Shown: positions 42,563 to 51,097 of the stretch, piece by piece | Numbering within the stretch: position 1 is the stretch's first letter | Layout of the letters: each line of letters opens with the position of its first letter | NCBI GenBank assembly: GCA_934622035.1 | Contig: CAKTVG010000001.1 | Location: 148,454 to 212,453, forward strand | DNA: 64,000 bases | Source: an uncultured Oscillospiraceae bacterium | Lineage (GTDB): Bacteria; Bacillota; Clostridia; Oscillospirales; Oscillospiraceae | Direction: 5' to 3' | Notes under the pieces: model-generated | The model's database searches: none | Told to the model about the DNA's origin: nothing | The model's input: the letters and a program-made list of their open reading frames with translations, nothing else | Made by a program: the position numbers and the translations under genes

Positions 42563-43834
42563 TCAGTCCATTTTTTCCAGCGCGGCGATTTTTACGCACA
42601 CGCAGAAGACCTCCATCGCCTGCTTCAGCTCCTCCACCGGTGGCAGAGACGGCGCAATGCGGATGTTGCTGTCCTGCGGATCGATGCCATAGGGGAAGGT
42701 TGCTCCGGCAGGCGTCAGGGTCACGCCGGTCTGCGCGCACAGCTCCAGCACGCGCTTTGCCGTGCCTGGCAGCGCGTTGAAGGAGATGAAATAGCCGCCG
42801 CGCGGCCGCGTCCACGCGGCGATGCCGAGGGGCGCAATCTCCCGCTCCAGCGCGTCGAGCACTGCCGTAAATTTCGGGGCGAGCACCCCCGCGTGCTTTT
42901 TCATCAGCTCCAGCGTATGCGCCTTGTCCTTGAGATAGCGCACATGGCGCAGCTGGTTGACCTTGTCGTAGCTGATGGTCTGGAAGGTGATCAGCGACAC
43001 CAGATGCTTCAGGTTTTCCTCCGAGGCTGCCATCACCGCCACGCCTGCGCCGGGGAAGGTGATTTTGGACGTGGAGGCGAATTCGTAGACCATGTCCGCA
43101 TTGCCCTGTGCGCGGCAGAGGGAGAGCATATCCCGGAAGGGCACAAAGTCCCCGTAAATTTCATGGATGCAGTAGGCGTTATCCCACATCAGGGCAAAAT
43201 CCGGTGCGGCGGGCTTCAGCGCGGCGATGCGGTCGATTGTCTCGTCGGAATAGACGATGCCGTCGGGGTTGGAGTACTTCGGTACGCACCACATGCCCTT
43301 GACCGCCGGGTCCTGTACGGCCTGCTCCACGGCGTCCATATCGGGGCCGGTCGGGGTCATGGGGATATAAATCAGCTCCATGCCGAAGGACTCGGAAATT
43401 TTAAAGTGGCGGTCATAGCCCGGCGCGGGGCACAGGAAACGCACGACCGGCTCCTTTGCCCAGGGACGCGGCGAATGCCGCAGACCGTGGGTGTAGGCCT
43501 TGGCAATGAGGTCGTACATCAGGTTCAGGCTGGCGTTGCCGCCGACGAAAATCTCCTCCGGCTTTGTGTGGAGAATTTCCGCAAAGAGCTTTTTGGCGGA
43601 GGGCAGACCGGTCAGCTCGCCGTAGTTCCGCGCATCCACGCCGCCGTCCACGCAGCCGGCCGGGTCGGTCAGAACCGTCAGCAGGTCACTGACCATGTCC
43701 AGCTGCATCTTCGAGGGTTTGCCGCGGGCCATGTTCAGGCTCAGGTGCAGCTGCTGCATCTCCAGCAGCTTTTCGCGCAGGAGCGCCAGCTCCGCCGCGC
43801 GTTCGGTTTTCGTATACTCGGCATAGGGTTTCAT
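42563..43834 (-). CDS. Class I aminotransferase, aspartate aminotransferase subgroup Ic
   Basis: PLP-dependent transaminase of 423 residues. LHLSLNMARGKPSKMQLD, DARNYGELTGLPSAKKLFAEIL and the PLP lysine in EFASTSKITFPGAGVAV are characteristic of the subgroup Ic proteins described as aspartate aminotransferases in actinobacteria and clostridia. The amino-group donor here is therefore probably aspartate or glutamate, but this is family inference. GGAG at 43843-43846 favours the ATG at 43834 (8-base gap) over the one at 43840. Confidence 0.9.
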   Translation of the reverse strand: MKPYAEYTKTERAAELALLREKLLEMQQLHLSLNMARGKPSKMQLDMVSDLLTVLTDPAGCVDGGVDARNYGELTGLPSAKKLFAEILHTKPEEIFVGGNASLNLMYDLIAKAYTHGLRHSPRPWAKEPVVRFLCPAPGYDRHFKISESFGMELIYIPMTPTGPDMDAVEQAVQDPAVKGMWCVPKYSNPDGIVYSDETIDRIAALKPAAPDFALMWDNAYCIHEIYGDFVPFRDMLSLCRAQGNADMVYEFASTSKITFPGAGVAVMAASEENLKHLVSLITFQTISYDKVNQLRHVRYLKDKAHTLELMKKHAGVLAPKFTAVLDALEREIAPLGIAAWTRPRGGYFISFNALPGTAKRVLELCAQTGVTLTPAGATFPYGIDPQDSNIRIAPSLPPVEELKQAMEVFCVCVKIAALEKMD

Positions 43835-43860
43835 ATCCATCGCTCCTTTTCTTTCCCTAC

Positions 43861-43889
43861 ATCTTACTCCCCAGCGGCAAAAAAGTCAA
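43861..43889 (-). promoter_or_regulatory. Promoter of the aminotransferase gene
   Basis: Minus strand: TTGACT (43889-43884), 17 bases, TAAGAT (43866-43861). Confidence 0.75.
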
Positions 43890-43957
43890 CCGAAACGTCG
43901 CCATATCAAAAACATTCGTCCTTTTCACGCGGATTTCCTTCTTCTTTCCGTGCAGAC

Positions 43958-43986
43958 TTGCTTTTTTGCACAATGCGTTGTATGAT
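43958..43986 (+). promoter_or_regulatory. Promoter of mrnC-rqcH
   Basis: TTGCTT (43958-43963), 17 bases, TATGAT (43981-43986); 24 bases before the start codon. Confidence 0.65.
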
Positions 43987-44010
43987 AACAGCAATAATCA
44001 ACGAGGAATG

Positions 44011-44436
44011 ATGCAATTGCAGAACTATTTTCAGCCGCAGATGACGCCCAAACAGGTCAACGCCATGTCCGCCCTGGCCCTGGCGCACATCGGCGACGCC
44101 GTCTTTGAGCTGCTCGTGCGCAGCCGCCTGTGCATGCTCGGCGGCAGCACCAACGGCAGACTGCACCGCGACACTGTCGCGCAGGTCTGCGCTCCGGCGC
44201 AGGCGGAGTTTGCCAGGCAGCTTGTCCCCCTGCTGACCGAGGAGGAGGCCGCCTATTACCGCCGCGGCAGAAATGCCCATCCGCACGGCGTTCCTAAAAA
44301 CGCCACGCCCGCGCAATATGCCCGCGCGACCGGCGTGGAGGCGCTCTTCGGCGCGCTGTTCCTGCTGGGCCGGATGGAGCGCGCAAACGAGCTGTTCCAA
44401 GTTTTTTCGCAGGAGGAAAATCCCCATGCCCTTTGA
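44011..44436 (+). CDS. mrnC: Mini-ribonuclease III
   Basis: Cleaves double-stranded RNA, notably in 23S rRNA maturation in Bacillus. It consists only of the RNase III catalytic domain: ALALAHIGDAVFELLVRSRL with the catalytic Asp, and GVEALFGALFLLGRMER. 141 residues. Starts at 44008 (ATG), 44011 (ATG) and 44017 (TTG) are all near GAGGA; 44011 is taken as a compromise. The 3' end overlaps rqcH by 11 bases. Confidence 0.93.
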   Translation: MQLQNYFQPQMTPKQVNAMSALALAHIGDAVFELLVRSRLCMLGGSTNGRLHRDTVAQVCAPAQAEFARQLVPLLTEEEAAYYRRGRNAHPHGVPKNATPAQYARATGVEALFGALFLLGRMERANELFQVFSQEENPHAL

Positions 44437-46168
44437 TGCCTTCTTTCTGACCGCTGTCATCCGCGAGCTTCAGCCGCTGCTCGGCGCCCGGGTCGATAAA
44501 ATCCAGCAGCCTGCCCGCGATACCGTGCTGCTGCACCTGCGCGGCTACGGAAAGCTCCTGCTCTCCGCCAACGTCAACCGTCCGCGCATTCACCTGACGC
44601 AGGCGAATTTTGAAAATCCCGCCCAGCCGCCCATGTTCTGCATGCTTCTGCGCAAGCACCTGACCGGCGGCCGCCTGGTGCAGATCACCCAGCCACCTGC
44701 CGAGCGCAGCGTCCGCCTGGATTTCGACTGCACGGACGAGCTTGGCGACCCCTGCCGCAAGGCGCTGATTCTGGAATTAATGGGCCGGAATTCCAACCTG
44801 ATTCTCACCGGCCCGGACGGACGTATTCTCGACTGCCTGCGCCGCGTGGACTTTGAAATGTCCGAGCAGCGGCAGGTGCTGCCGGGGCTGTTTTACCGCG
44901 ACCCGCCGCGCCAGAACAAGCTGGTTCCAACCGAGACGGACGAGGCGCAGATTCTCGCCCTGCTGCGCGCCGCCGACCCCGGCCGCAGGCTGGACAAGTG
45001 GCTACTCGATACCTTCGCGGGCTTCTCGCCCCTGATCTCGCGGGAGCTGTGCTTCGGCTTCACCGGCCTGACGGACCGGGTGCTGGACGGCCTTGACCTC
45101 GGCGATCTGGCGAATTTTCTCTATGAGCGCTTTTCTGCGCTGCACCGCGTCGCGCCCATCCTGCTGGAAAGGGACGGCGTGCCGGTCGATTTCACCTACC
45201 GCAAAATCTTCCAATACGGCTGCTACTACGACCAGGAGGTCTACATCTCCTTTTCCCGGCTGCTCGACCGCTTCTACACGCAGACCGACCATGCGGAGCG
45301 GATGCGCCAGAAGTCCCAGACGCTGCGTAAAACCGTCACAACCCTGCGTGAGCGCACGCTGCGCAAGCTGGAGCACCAGCGCATTGAGCGCGAGGCCACG
45401 CTCGACCGCGAGCAGCTGCGCCGCAAGGGCGATATCGTCACGGCGAATCTGCACGCCATCACGCGCGGGCAGACCTGCCTGCGCGCGGAGAATTTCTACG
45501 AGGCCGACGCGCCGGAGATCGAAATTGCCCTCAAGCCGGAGCTTTCGCCCCAGCAGAACGCCGCCCGGTATTATAAGGAATACGCCAAGGCCAAAACCGC
45601 CGAAAAAATCCTCACCCAGCAGCTGGCGCAGGGCGAGCAGGAGGCGGAGTATCTGGCGACCGTGCTCGACGAGCTGTCGCGCGTGGAGTGCGAGGCCGAT
45701 CTGGCCGAGATCCGGCAGGAGCTGGAGTCCGGCGGCTATGTCCGTCCCACGGACCGTAAAAAGCGCTCCCGCCTCCCCGCATCCAAGCCGCTGGAATTCA
45801 CCTCCTCCGACGGCTTCCGCATCCTTGTCGGCCGCAACAACCGCCAGAATGACCAACTCAGTCTGAAAACCGCCCGAAAGGACGATCTCTGGCTGCACAT
45901 TCAGAAATTCCACGGCACGCACGTCATTCTCGCCTGCGCGGGCGTGCAGCCGCCCGACCGCACCGTCACGGAGGCGGCGATGCTTGCCGCTTTCTATTCT
46001 CAGGCAAAGAACGGACAGAACGTCCCCGTGGATGTCACGCAGGTGCGCAATCTGCGCAAGCCCAACGGCGCAAAGCCCGGCATGGTGGTCTATGAGCAGT
46101 ACCGCACCGTCATCGTCACGCCGGAGCCCTCCCTGCCGGAGCGGCTGAAAGCAAAGCAGGAAAAATAA
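44426..46168 (+). CDS. rqcH: RqcH/NFACT ribosome quality-control protein
   Basis: Bacterial Rqc2 homologue that binds stalled 50S subunits and adds C-terminal alanine tails; older annotations call it a fibronectin-binding protein. NFACT-N domain from MPFDAFFLTAVIRELQ, central coiled coils (about 290-350 and 375-430), and the NFACT-R domain near the C-terminus with ILVGRNNRQND and DDLWLHIQKFHGTHVIL. 580 residues, normal. The ATG at 44426 has AGGAGG nine bases ahead within the end of mrnC. Confidence 0.94.
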   Translation: MPFDAFFLTAVIRELQPLLGARVDKIQQPARDTVLLHLRGYGKLLLSANVNRPRIHLTQANFENPAQPPMFCMLLRKHLTGGRLVQITQPPAERSVRLDFDCTDELGDPCRKALILELMGRNSNLILTGPDGRILDCLRRVDFEMSEQRQVLPGLFYRDPPRQNKLVPTETDEAQILALLRAADPGRRLDKWLLDTFAGFSPLISRELCFGFTGLTDRVLDGLDLGDLANFLYERFSALHRVAPILLERDGVPVDFTYRKIFQYGCYYDQEVYISFSRLLDRFYTQTDHAERMRQKSQTLRKTVTTLRERTLRKLEHQRIEREATLDREQLRRKGDIVTANLHAITRGQTCLRAENFYEADAPEIEIALKPELSPQQNAARYYKEYAKAKTAEKILTQQLAQGEQEAEYLATVLDELSRVECEADLAEIRQELESGGYVRPTDRKKRSRLPASKPLEFTSSDGFRILVGRNNRQNDQLSLKTARKDDLWLHIQKFHGTHVILACAGVQPPDRTVTEAAMLAAFYSQAKNGQNVPVDVTQVRNLRKPNGAKPGMVVYEQYRTVIVTPEPSLPERLKAKQEK

Positions 46169-46219
46169 CGAAAAGAGGAGAGACCCCGGTTTCCCATGGA
46201 AGCCGGGGCCTCCTGATTC

Positions 46220-46340
46220 TGTAGGGCAGCGCCCGCGTGTGCCGCCGCGCAAAATCAATGGGGGACGGGTTCTCGTACAGCGTGCAGGAATCTGCAAATC
46301 AGTGAATGCCTGCACCGGGCGCGGTATCTGCGCATCTGTG
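46220..46340. repeat. Dispersed palindromic repeat cluster D
   Basis: GTAGGGCAGCGCCCGCGTG with GCCGCC, GGGGGACGGGTTCTCGTAC and CTGCACCGGGCGCGGTATC modules. Unlike the other clusters it lies between genes that point the same way. A stem GACCCCGGTTTCC/GGAAGCCGGGGCC just before it (about 46182-46209) probably ends the rqcH transcript. Confidence 0.65.
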
Positions 46341-46374
46341 GCGGCATTTTTCGCGGGATTTCTGCGTAAAGCGC

Positions 46375-46403
46375 TTGCAAATCCGGCCATGATACGGTAT
46401 ACT
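46375..46403 (+). promoter_or_regulatory. Promoter of the vWA/PP2C/kinase operon
   Basis: TTGCAA (46375-46380), 17 bases, TATACT (46398-46403); the first start codon is at 46486, leaving a leader of about 75 bases. Confidence 0.8.
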
Positions 46404-46485
46404 TATTAAAAATAGTGGATGTTAAATTTTTCTTTCTGTACAAAGATACCAAAATTTGAAACAACGAAAGGTGCGTGCGGAAGCT

Positions 46486-47034
46486 ATGAAGCGGAGAGAC
46501 AAAACGTGGTTTTGGGTCGCAATGCTGTGGATCGGCATCAGTGTGCTTTCCCTGTGCATCAGTGTGATCAGCTATACGGAGCCGAATGGCGTCAAAACGA
46601 CCTATGCCGTTTAGGATCTGATCGACGGCGAGGAATTTTCGCGGAATGTGCTCTACCGCTACACCGGCAGCTTCCGGGTGGAGATCGGCACCTGGGCGCT
46701 GACGCTGCTGTGCGTGCTGGCGGCCTGCGCCATTCTGGCCGCGCTGACCGGCATTCTGATTATGTCCCGGCAGCGGCTCGTGCGCTGGCCCTTTGTGATG
46801 ACGGTCATCGGCGTGGTGGGCACGGCCATTCCGGCGCTGGCTGTTTTGTGCGCGGTGCTGGCCTCCGCGTCCAACTTCCCGGGGAAAATCACGCCCGGCT
46901 TTTACCCGATCGTCACGCCGGTGGCGACGATTCTGTGCCTGTGCATCGTGATCCGGGAGCGTAAACGCATCCGGAAGGCGGCGCAGACTGCCCGGAAAAA
47001 TGCCTATATTCGCCCGGCGGGCGATCTGCAATAA
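46486..47034 (+). pseudogene. Four-span membrane protein gene interrupted by an in-frame amber codon
   Basis: From ATG 46486 the frame reads MKRRDKTWFWVAMLWIGISV... to ...TTYAV, meets TAG at 46612-46614 (codon 43), and stays open in the same frame as DLIDGEEFSRNVLYRYTG... to the TAA at 47034. The full product would be 182 residues with four membrane spans and a basic tail. Single-base change from CAG, AAG or GAG would explain the TAG. The downstream part has no good start site. It is the first gene after the operon promoter and 18 bases before the next gene. Nonsense mutation, sequencing error or recoding are the options; a nonsense mutation is most likely. Confidence 0.7.
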
Positions 47035-47052
47035 CCGAGGGGAGAGAGATTC

Positions 47053-47373
47053 ATGGACTATTTATCGGTTCTTTTGGCGGTTGCCGTGCTTGCGGCGGTG
47101 GTAGCGACCATCGTTCAGGCAGTCCGCCGGAGAAGGGCCGAGGCGGAGGAGGAATCCGCCGAGGAGGAAGTGTCCTGGGGTGCGGAAGAGAGTGCGCCCT
47201 CGGAGGAACCGCCGAAACCGCGTGTGAGCCGAAAAGAAGAGCCTGCCATGGATGTCGCCGTGCTGTATGAGAGCTTTTCCGCCGGGGTGCGGCCGCATTG
47301 CCGCGGCTGCGGCTGCGAGCGGAAGGAAGGCGCGGCGGTGTGCGAGGTCTGCGGAGAAAGGATGGATGGCTGA
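47053..47373 (+). CDS. Membrane-anchored zinc-ribbon protein
   Basis: 106 residues: an N-terminal membrane span (about 3-23), basic stop-transfer (RRRRAEAEEE), an acidic, Pro-rich linker and a C-terminal zinc ribbon CRGCGCERKEGAAVCEVCGER with two CxxC-type pairs. The ATG follows GGGGAGAGAGATTC. Its stop shares one base with the next start (TGATG). Zinc-ribbon plus membrane span is a theme shared with three other proteins of this operon. Function unknown. Confidence 0.75.
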   Translation: MDYLSVLLAVAVLAAVVATIVQAVRRRRAEAEEESAEEEVSWGAEESAPSEEPPKPRVSRKEEPAMDVAVLYESFSAGVRPHCRGCGCERKEGAAVCEVCGERMDG

Positions 47374-48353
47374 TGATTTGTAAATGGTGCGGTGCGCCGG
47401 TGGATGTGAAGCAGGGCAAATGCCCCGCCTGCGGCAGGGAGATCCCGCCGCTGTCGGACTGCGGCGGCTTCTATGACGTCGTGCCCAAGGCGGCGCGCCC
47501 AATGCCGGCGCCGCAGCCGGAGGAAAAACCACCCGTGCCGGTGCAGGTGCCGCAGCCAAAATATGCGACGCCGCAGCCTGTGGCTCCGCCTCCTCCGCAG
47601 GGAAAAAAACGCCGGGGAGCAGCGGCTGGGCTGCCGGTGCTCGTGTGCCTGGCGCTGACCGTCGCAGTGGGAGCCTTTTCCGTCGTGCGGACGGCGGCTT
47701 TGAGCAAACGGGTCGATGAGCTGCAAGCGCAGAACGAGAATCTTCAGCAGGCGGTTGCGCAGCTGCAAACGGCGCAGGCAACCGCGGGTTCGCGTCTCAC
47801 GGCGCTGGAAAGCCCTCCGGCAACCGAGCCGCCGGAGGCCGAGCCGCCGCTGGCCGGGCTGACGACGCGGTTTGCCGTTGCGCTTCGCGGCGGTAAGCCC
47901 ATCGAGCCGGCCGGGGAGGTGCAGGGCCTTGGCGAGCTGGAATATCTCTCGCGAGGGGACTGGGTTGTCTGTAATCTTGACGGCGAGTACCTTTGGGAGG
48001 CGTCGCTGACCGAGACGTCCGGCGAAACGGAGGAGGGCAAAACCTTCCTTTTCCAATATCAGGCCGAACAGGAGCAGTTCGGCGCGTACCGCGACGCATC
48101 GTTCGCCTGGGAGTACCGCCTGGCGGGCGCGGAGGACTGGCAGGCGCCGGAGGAAGACGACGGCGTGCAGATCACGCACCAGAACGGGGAGGCAAAAAGC
48201 ACCCTGACCGTCTCGGCGGACTGGCTTGCGCAGCGCAGCGGCGACTATGAGCTCCGCTGCACGGTGACGCGCAGCAGCAGGAGCGGCGGCTCGCTCACGA
48301 TAGAATTCGAAATTTTCGTACCTGCCGCGGAATCCGGCAAGGTACATCAATAA
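47373..48353 (+). CDS. Zinc-ribbon membrane protein with coiled coil and extracytoplasmic domain
   Basis: 326 residues: N-terminal zinc ribbon ICKWCGAPVDVKQGKCPACGRE, a Pro-rich linker (about 35-80), one membrane span (about 87-108), a coiled coil (LSKRVDELQAQNENLQQAVAQ, about 113-140) and an extracytoplasmic domain of about 150 residues ending in beta-strand-like sequence (TLTVSADWLAQRSGDYELRC) that resembles an Ig-like fold. Topology puts the zinc ribbon in the cytoplasm. A longer reading from 47298 overlaps the previous gene and is rejected. Function unknown; a sensor or adaptor is plausible. Confidence 0.75.
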   Translation: MICKWCGAPVDVKQGKCPACGREIPPLSDCGGFYDVVPKAARPMPAPQPEEKPPVPVQVPQPKYATPQPVAPPPPQGKKRRGAAAGLPVLVCLALTVAVGAFSVVRTAALSKRVDELQAQNENLQQAVAQLQTAQATAGSRLTALESPPATEPPEAEPPLAGLTTRFAVALRGGKPIEPAGEVQGLGELEYLSRGDWVVCNLDGEYLWEASLTETSGETEEGKTFLFQYQAEQEQFGAYRDASFAWEYRLAGAEDWQAPEEDDGVQITHQNGEAKSTLTVSADWLAQRSGDYELRCTVTRSSRSGGSLTIEFEIFVPAAESGKVHQ

Positions 48354-48376
48354 AAATAACAGTGGAGGGCAAATCA

Positions 48377-49135
48377 ATGGGAGAAAACAATCAGAACTAC
48401 GCGCAGGGGCAGTACCCCGCCAATCAGACGCCGACCTCGCCGAAGTACCAGGGCGGCAAGACCTACACGGTTGACATGGTGTTCTGCATTGACGCGACCG
48501 GCAGCATGGAGGATACCGCCGGAAACCAGCGCAGGATCATCAACATGGTCAAGGAAAATGCGCTGAATTTCTATACCGATCTCATGCGTAAAATGGAAGC
48601 GAAGCACAAGCACATCGCCCAGCTCCGCGTTCGCGTGGTCGCCTTCCGCGACTATCTGGCCGACGGCGAAAACGCCATGCTGGTGACGGATTTCTTCCGT
48701 CTGCCCGAGCAGGCTGCCGCCTTTGAAAGCTGCATCAACAGCATCAGCGCCATGGGCGGCGGCGACATCCCCGAGGACGGCTTGGAGGCGCTCGCCTATG
48801 CCATGAAGTCCAAGTGGACGCCTGAGGGGACCGACCAGCGCCGCGTCATCGTCGTCTGGACCGACGCGGGCACGCATCCGTTGGGCTACGGCGCTGCGGC
48901 CGACAACTATCCCAAGGGCATGCCCGCCAACCTCTCTGAGCTGGGCGACTGGTGGGACGATATCCCCCTGAAGTCGAAGCGCCTTGTGCTCTATGCACCG
49001 GACGAGCCGGGCTGGAGCCACATTTCCGCCAACTGGGACAACGTCGTGCACTATCCCTCCGTCGCAGGCAACGGCCTCGCGGAGTACGATTATTCCAGCA
49101 TTCTGGACGTTCTGGCAAATTCTATCACAAAATAA
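48377..49135 (+). CDS. von Willebrand factor A domain protein
   Basis: A 252-residue soluble protein with an unstructured Asn/Gln/Pro-rich start (about 1-28) and a vWA domain. The metal-ion-dependent adhesion site is VFCIDATGSME (Asp near 38, DxTxS variant of DxSxS), with AMGGGDIPEDG as the Thr-like loop and VVWTDAGTHP with the last Asp. Similar vWA domains occur beside protein kinases and phosphatases. GTGGAGGG lies ahead of the ATG. Three bases separate it from the phosphatase gene. Confidence 0.88.
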   Translation: MGENNQNYAQGQYPANQTPTSPKYQGGKTYTVDMVFCIDATGSMEDTAGNQRRIINMVKENALNFYTDLMRKMEAKHKHIAQLRVRVVAFRDYLADGENAMLVTDFFRLPEQAAAFESCINSISAMGGGDIPEDGLEALAYAMKSKWTPEGTDQRRVIVVWTDAGTHPLGYGAAADNYPKGMPANLSELGDWWDDIPLKSKRLVLYAPDEPGWSHISANWDNVVHYPSVAGNGLAEYDYSSILDVLANSITK

Positions 49136-49138
49136 GGC

Positions 49139-50062
49139 ATGCTGGAGCTGCTTGATTTTCTGGTCCGGGTGAACGTGGACGCACGTGAGAAGCTCGGAGA
49201 GGACAGCTGGTGCCATGCCTTCGCGCAGGACGCCGGGCTGCTCGCGGTCTTTGACGGCTGCGGCGGCTCCGGCGCGCGTCAGCATGCCTGCTACAGCGGG
49301 CACTCCGAGGCATATATGGCCTCGCGGCTGTGCGCGGGCGCGTTATACGACGCCTTTCGCGACGTGCCGGGGGAGGCGGCGCTCGAGCGCTTTGCGCAGT
49401 ACTGCCAGGCCTCCTTTGCGGCCTACCGCCCGGAGGGCGGGCAGAGCTCGCGCATCCGCAGCTCGATGATCACGACCCTCCCCACGACCATGGCGGCGGC
49501 CTTTGTCCATGCCTCCGGCGAAAACCTGTGCGCGACCGCGGCCTGGGCCGGAGATTCGAGAGTCTATGTGCTGGCGCCTGCCGGGCTTTCCCAGCTTTCC
49601 ACGGACGATTCCGAGGACGACGACCCCTTTGACACGGACGGCATGATGACCAACACGCTCAACGCCGACCGTGCGCCGCGTATCCGCCGCAGAGACTGCA
49701 CGCTCGCCCTCCCGGCGCTTGTGCTGGCTGCCACGGACGGCTGCTTTGCCTATTACACGACGCCGATGGAGTTTGAGGGCGTGCTGCTTTCCACGCTGCT
49801 GTCCGCAGACAATCCGGCGCAGTGGGAGCAGGCGCTTGCCGAACAGATCGGCAAGGTGGCCGGCGACGACTACACACTGGCATTGGCGTCCTTCGGCTTC
49901 GGCAGCTTCGCCCGGCTCCAAAAGGCCTTTCTTCCGCGCTACCGGCAGCTCTGCGACGAGTATCTCAACAGAATTGTCCAGCTTTCGCCGGAGGATGCGG
50001 CGTCGCGCCGGGCGCTCTGGGAACGCTACCGGCCGGAATATGTGAAATATTTAGAGGGGTGA
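49139..50062 (+). CDS. PP2C-type serine/threonine phosphatase
   Basis: A 307-residue cytoplasmic phosphatase. The PP2C metal-binding motifs are LLAVFDGCGGSG (about 33-44), TLPTTMAAAF, WAGDSRVYVL, LAATDGCFAYY and AGDDYTLALASFG, in the family order. The N-terminal REKLGEDSW corresponds to the ExxGxRxxNED segment in a reduced form. No membrane span. Between the vWA and kinase genes with gaps of 3 and 5 bases, so co-expression is nearly certain. It would reverse the action of the kinase encoded next. Confidence 0.88.
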   Translation: MLELLDFLVRVNVDAREKLGEDSWCHAFAQDAGLLAVFDGCGGSGARQHACYSGHSEAYMASRLCAGALYDAFRDVPGEAALERFAQYCQASFAAYRPEGGQSSRIRSSMITTLPTTMAAAFVHASGENLCATAAWAGDSRVYVLAPAGLSQLSTDDSEDDDPFDTDGMMTNTLNADRAPRIRRRDCTLALPALVLAATDGCFAYYTTPMEFEGVLLSTLLSADNPAQWEQALAEQIGKVAGDDYTLALASFGFGSFARLQKAFLPRYRQLCDEYLNRIVQLSPEDAASRRALWERYRPEYVKYLEG

Positions 50063-50067
50063 CGGTC

Positions 50068-51084
50068 ATGGAAAAGCTTTGGAGATACGAGCCGCAGGGC
50101 GGCTTTACGAATAAAAACGCCGGGTTTTCCATGTGGTGCTTCGGAACCTATCAGGGCAGGGAATACTTCATCAAGCAGTTCCTCTCCCCGAAGTTCCCGG
50201 CAAACGACACAGAATCCTCTCAAGCCAAAATCGCAAAGAAAATCGCAGAGTGCCAGACCTTTGAGGCAAGGCGCAGAAAGCTCTATGCCGCGCTGGCCGA
50301 GCTGTCCGACGGAAACGACGTGCGCATTCTGGAATTCTTCCGCGTCGCCTCGCGCTATTACATCGTCACGGAAAAGGTCGAGGCGCTGCCCTGGGCGGTG
50401 GAGGACGTCGCCGCATTGGACGAGGCGGAAAAGCGCCGCCTCTGCGCGATCATCGCGCACGCCATCGCCGCGCTGCACAGCGGCGGCATGGTGCATTCTG
50501 ACATTAAACATGATAATATTCTCTATACCTACACGGAGTCGGGCAAGGTCACGGCCAAGATCATTGACTTTGACGGCGGATTTTTCGAGGACAATCCGCC
50601 TGCGCCGGAGGAGGACATCACAGGCGACGAGAACTATTTCTCGCCGGAGGCCTGTGCGCGCTCATATGACGAAGATCGTCCGCTGACCTGCAAACTTGAC
50701 GTGTTTGCATTGGGCATTCTGTTCCATCAGTATTTCTCCGGGGAAATGCCGGGCTACGACCACGAGGCGGCTTCCTGCCCCGGCGAGGCCGTTTTGCAGG
50801 GAAACGCGCTTGAAATCAGCCCGAACGTCCCGGAGGACGTCGCGGCGCTCCTGCGCAGGATGCTTGCCGAGAATCCGGACGAGCGCCCGGCGGCGCAGGA
50901 GGTTTTCCTTGCATTGCGCCCCAAGCGTGCGAAAGTGAAATACTGCACGCGCTGCGGCCGTCCCATTTCCGGGAGCGGCTCGGTTTGTGCGGCCTGCGCC
51001 GAGGAGATCATGCGTGCCTCCGCGCCGGAGGAGGTGCCCGCAGGGAAAACGGACTCGCCGTTTTACACACCGGGCGACCTGTAA
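50068..51084 (+). CDS. Serine/threonine protein kinase with C-terminal zinc ribbon
   Basis: A 338-residue Hanks-type kinase. EYFIKQFLSP carries the ATP-anchoring Lys; the glycine-rich loop is degenerate (FTNKNAGFSMWCFGTY). The catalytic loop is HSDIKHDNIL (Asp near 144), the magnesium motif IIDFDGGFF, and GDENYFSPEA stands for the APE segment. The tail (about 291-312) is a zinc ribbon, YCTRCGRPI...CAACAEE. No transmembrane segment or PASTA repeats, unlike PknB/PrkC. The ATG at 50068 follows AGAGGGGTGACGGTC. Embedded in the phosphatase/vWA operon. Confidence 0.88.
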   Translation: MEKLWRYEPQGGFTNKNAGFSMWCFGTYQGREYFIKQFLSPKFPANDTESSQAKIAKKIAECQTFEARRRKLYAALAELSDGNDVRILEFFRVASRYYIVTEKVEALPWAVEDVAALDEAEKRRLCAIIAHAIAALHSGGMVHSDIKHDNILYTYTESGKVTAKIIDFDGGFFEDNPPAPEEDITGDENYFSPEACARSYDEDRPLTCKLDVFALGILFHQYFSGEMPGYDHEAASCPGEAVLQGNALEISPNVPEDVAALLRRMLAENPDERPAAQEVFLALRPKRAKVKYCTRCGRPISGSGSVCAACAEEIMRASAPEEVPAGKTDSPFYTPGDL

Positions 51085-51097
51085 GGGAGATGAAACA

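Noticed and set aside
46612..46614. Amber codon as pyrrolysine
   Set aside because: TAG serves as a normal stop elsewhere in the window, the surrounding protein is a small membrane protein and not a methylamine methyltransferase, and no pyl genes are visible.
48377..51084. Tellurite-resistance (Ter) operon
   Set aside because: The vWA-PP2C-kinase trio is similar in logic, but no TerB, TerC, TerD or TerZ genes are present, and the vWA domain does not closely resemble TerY by eye.
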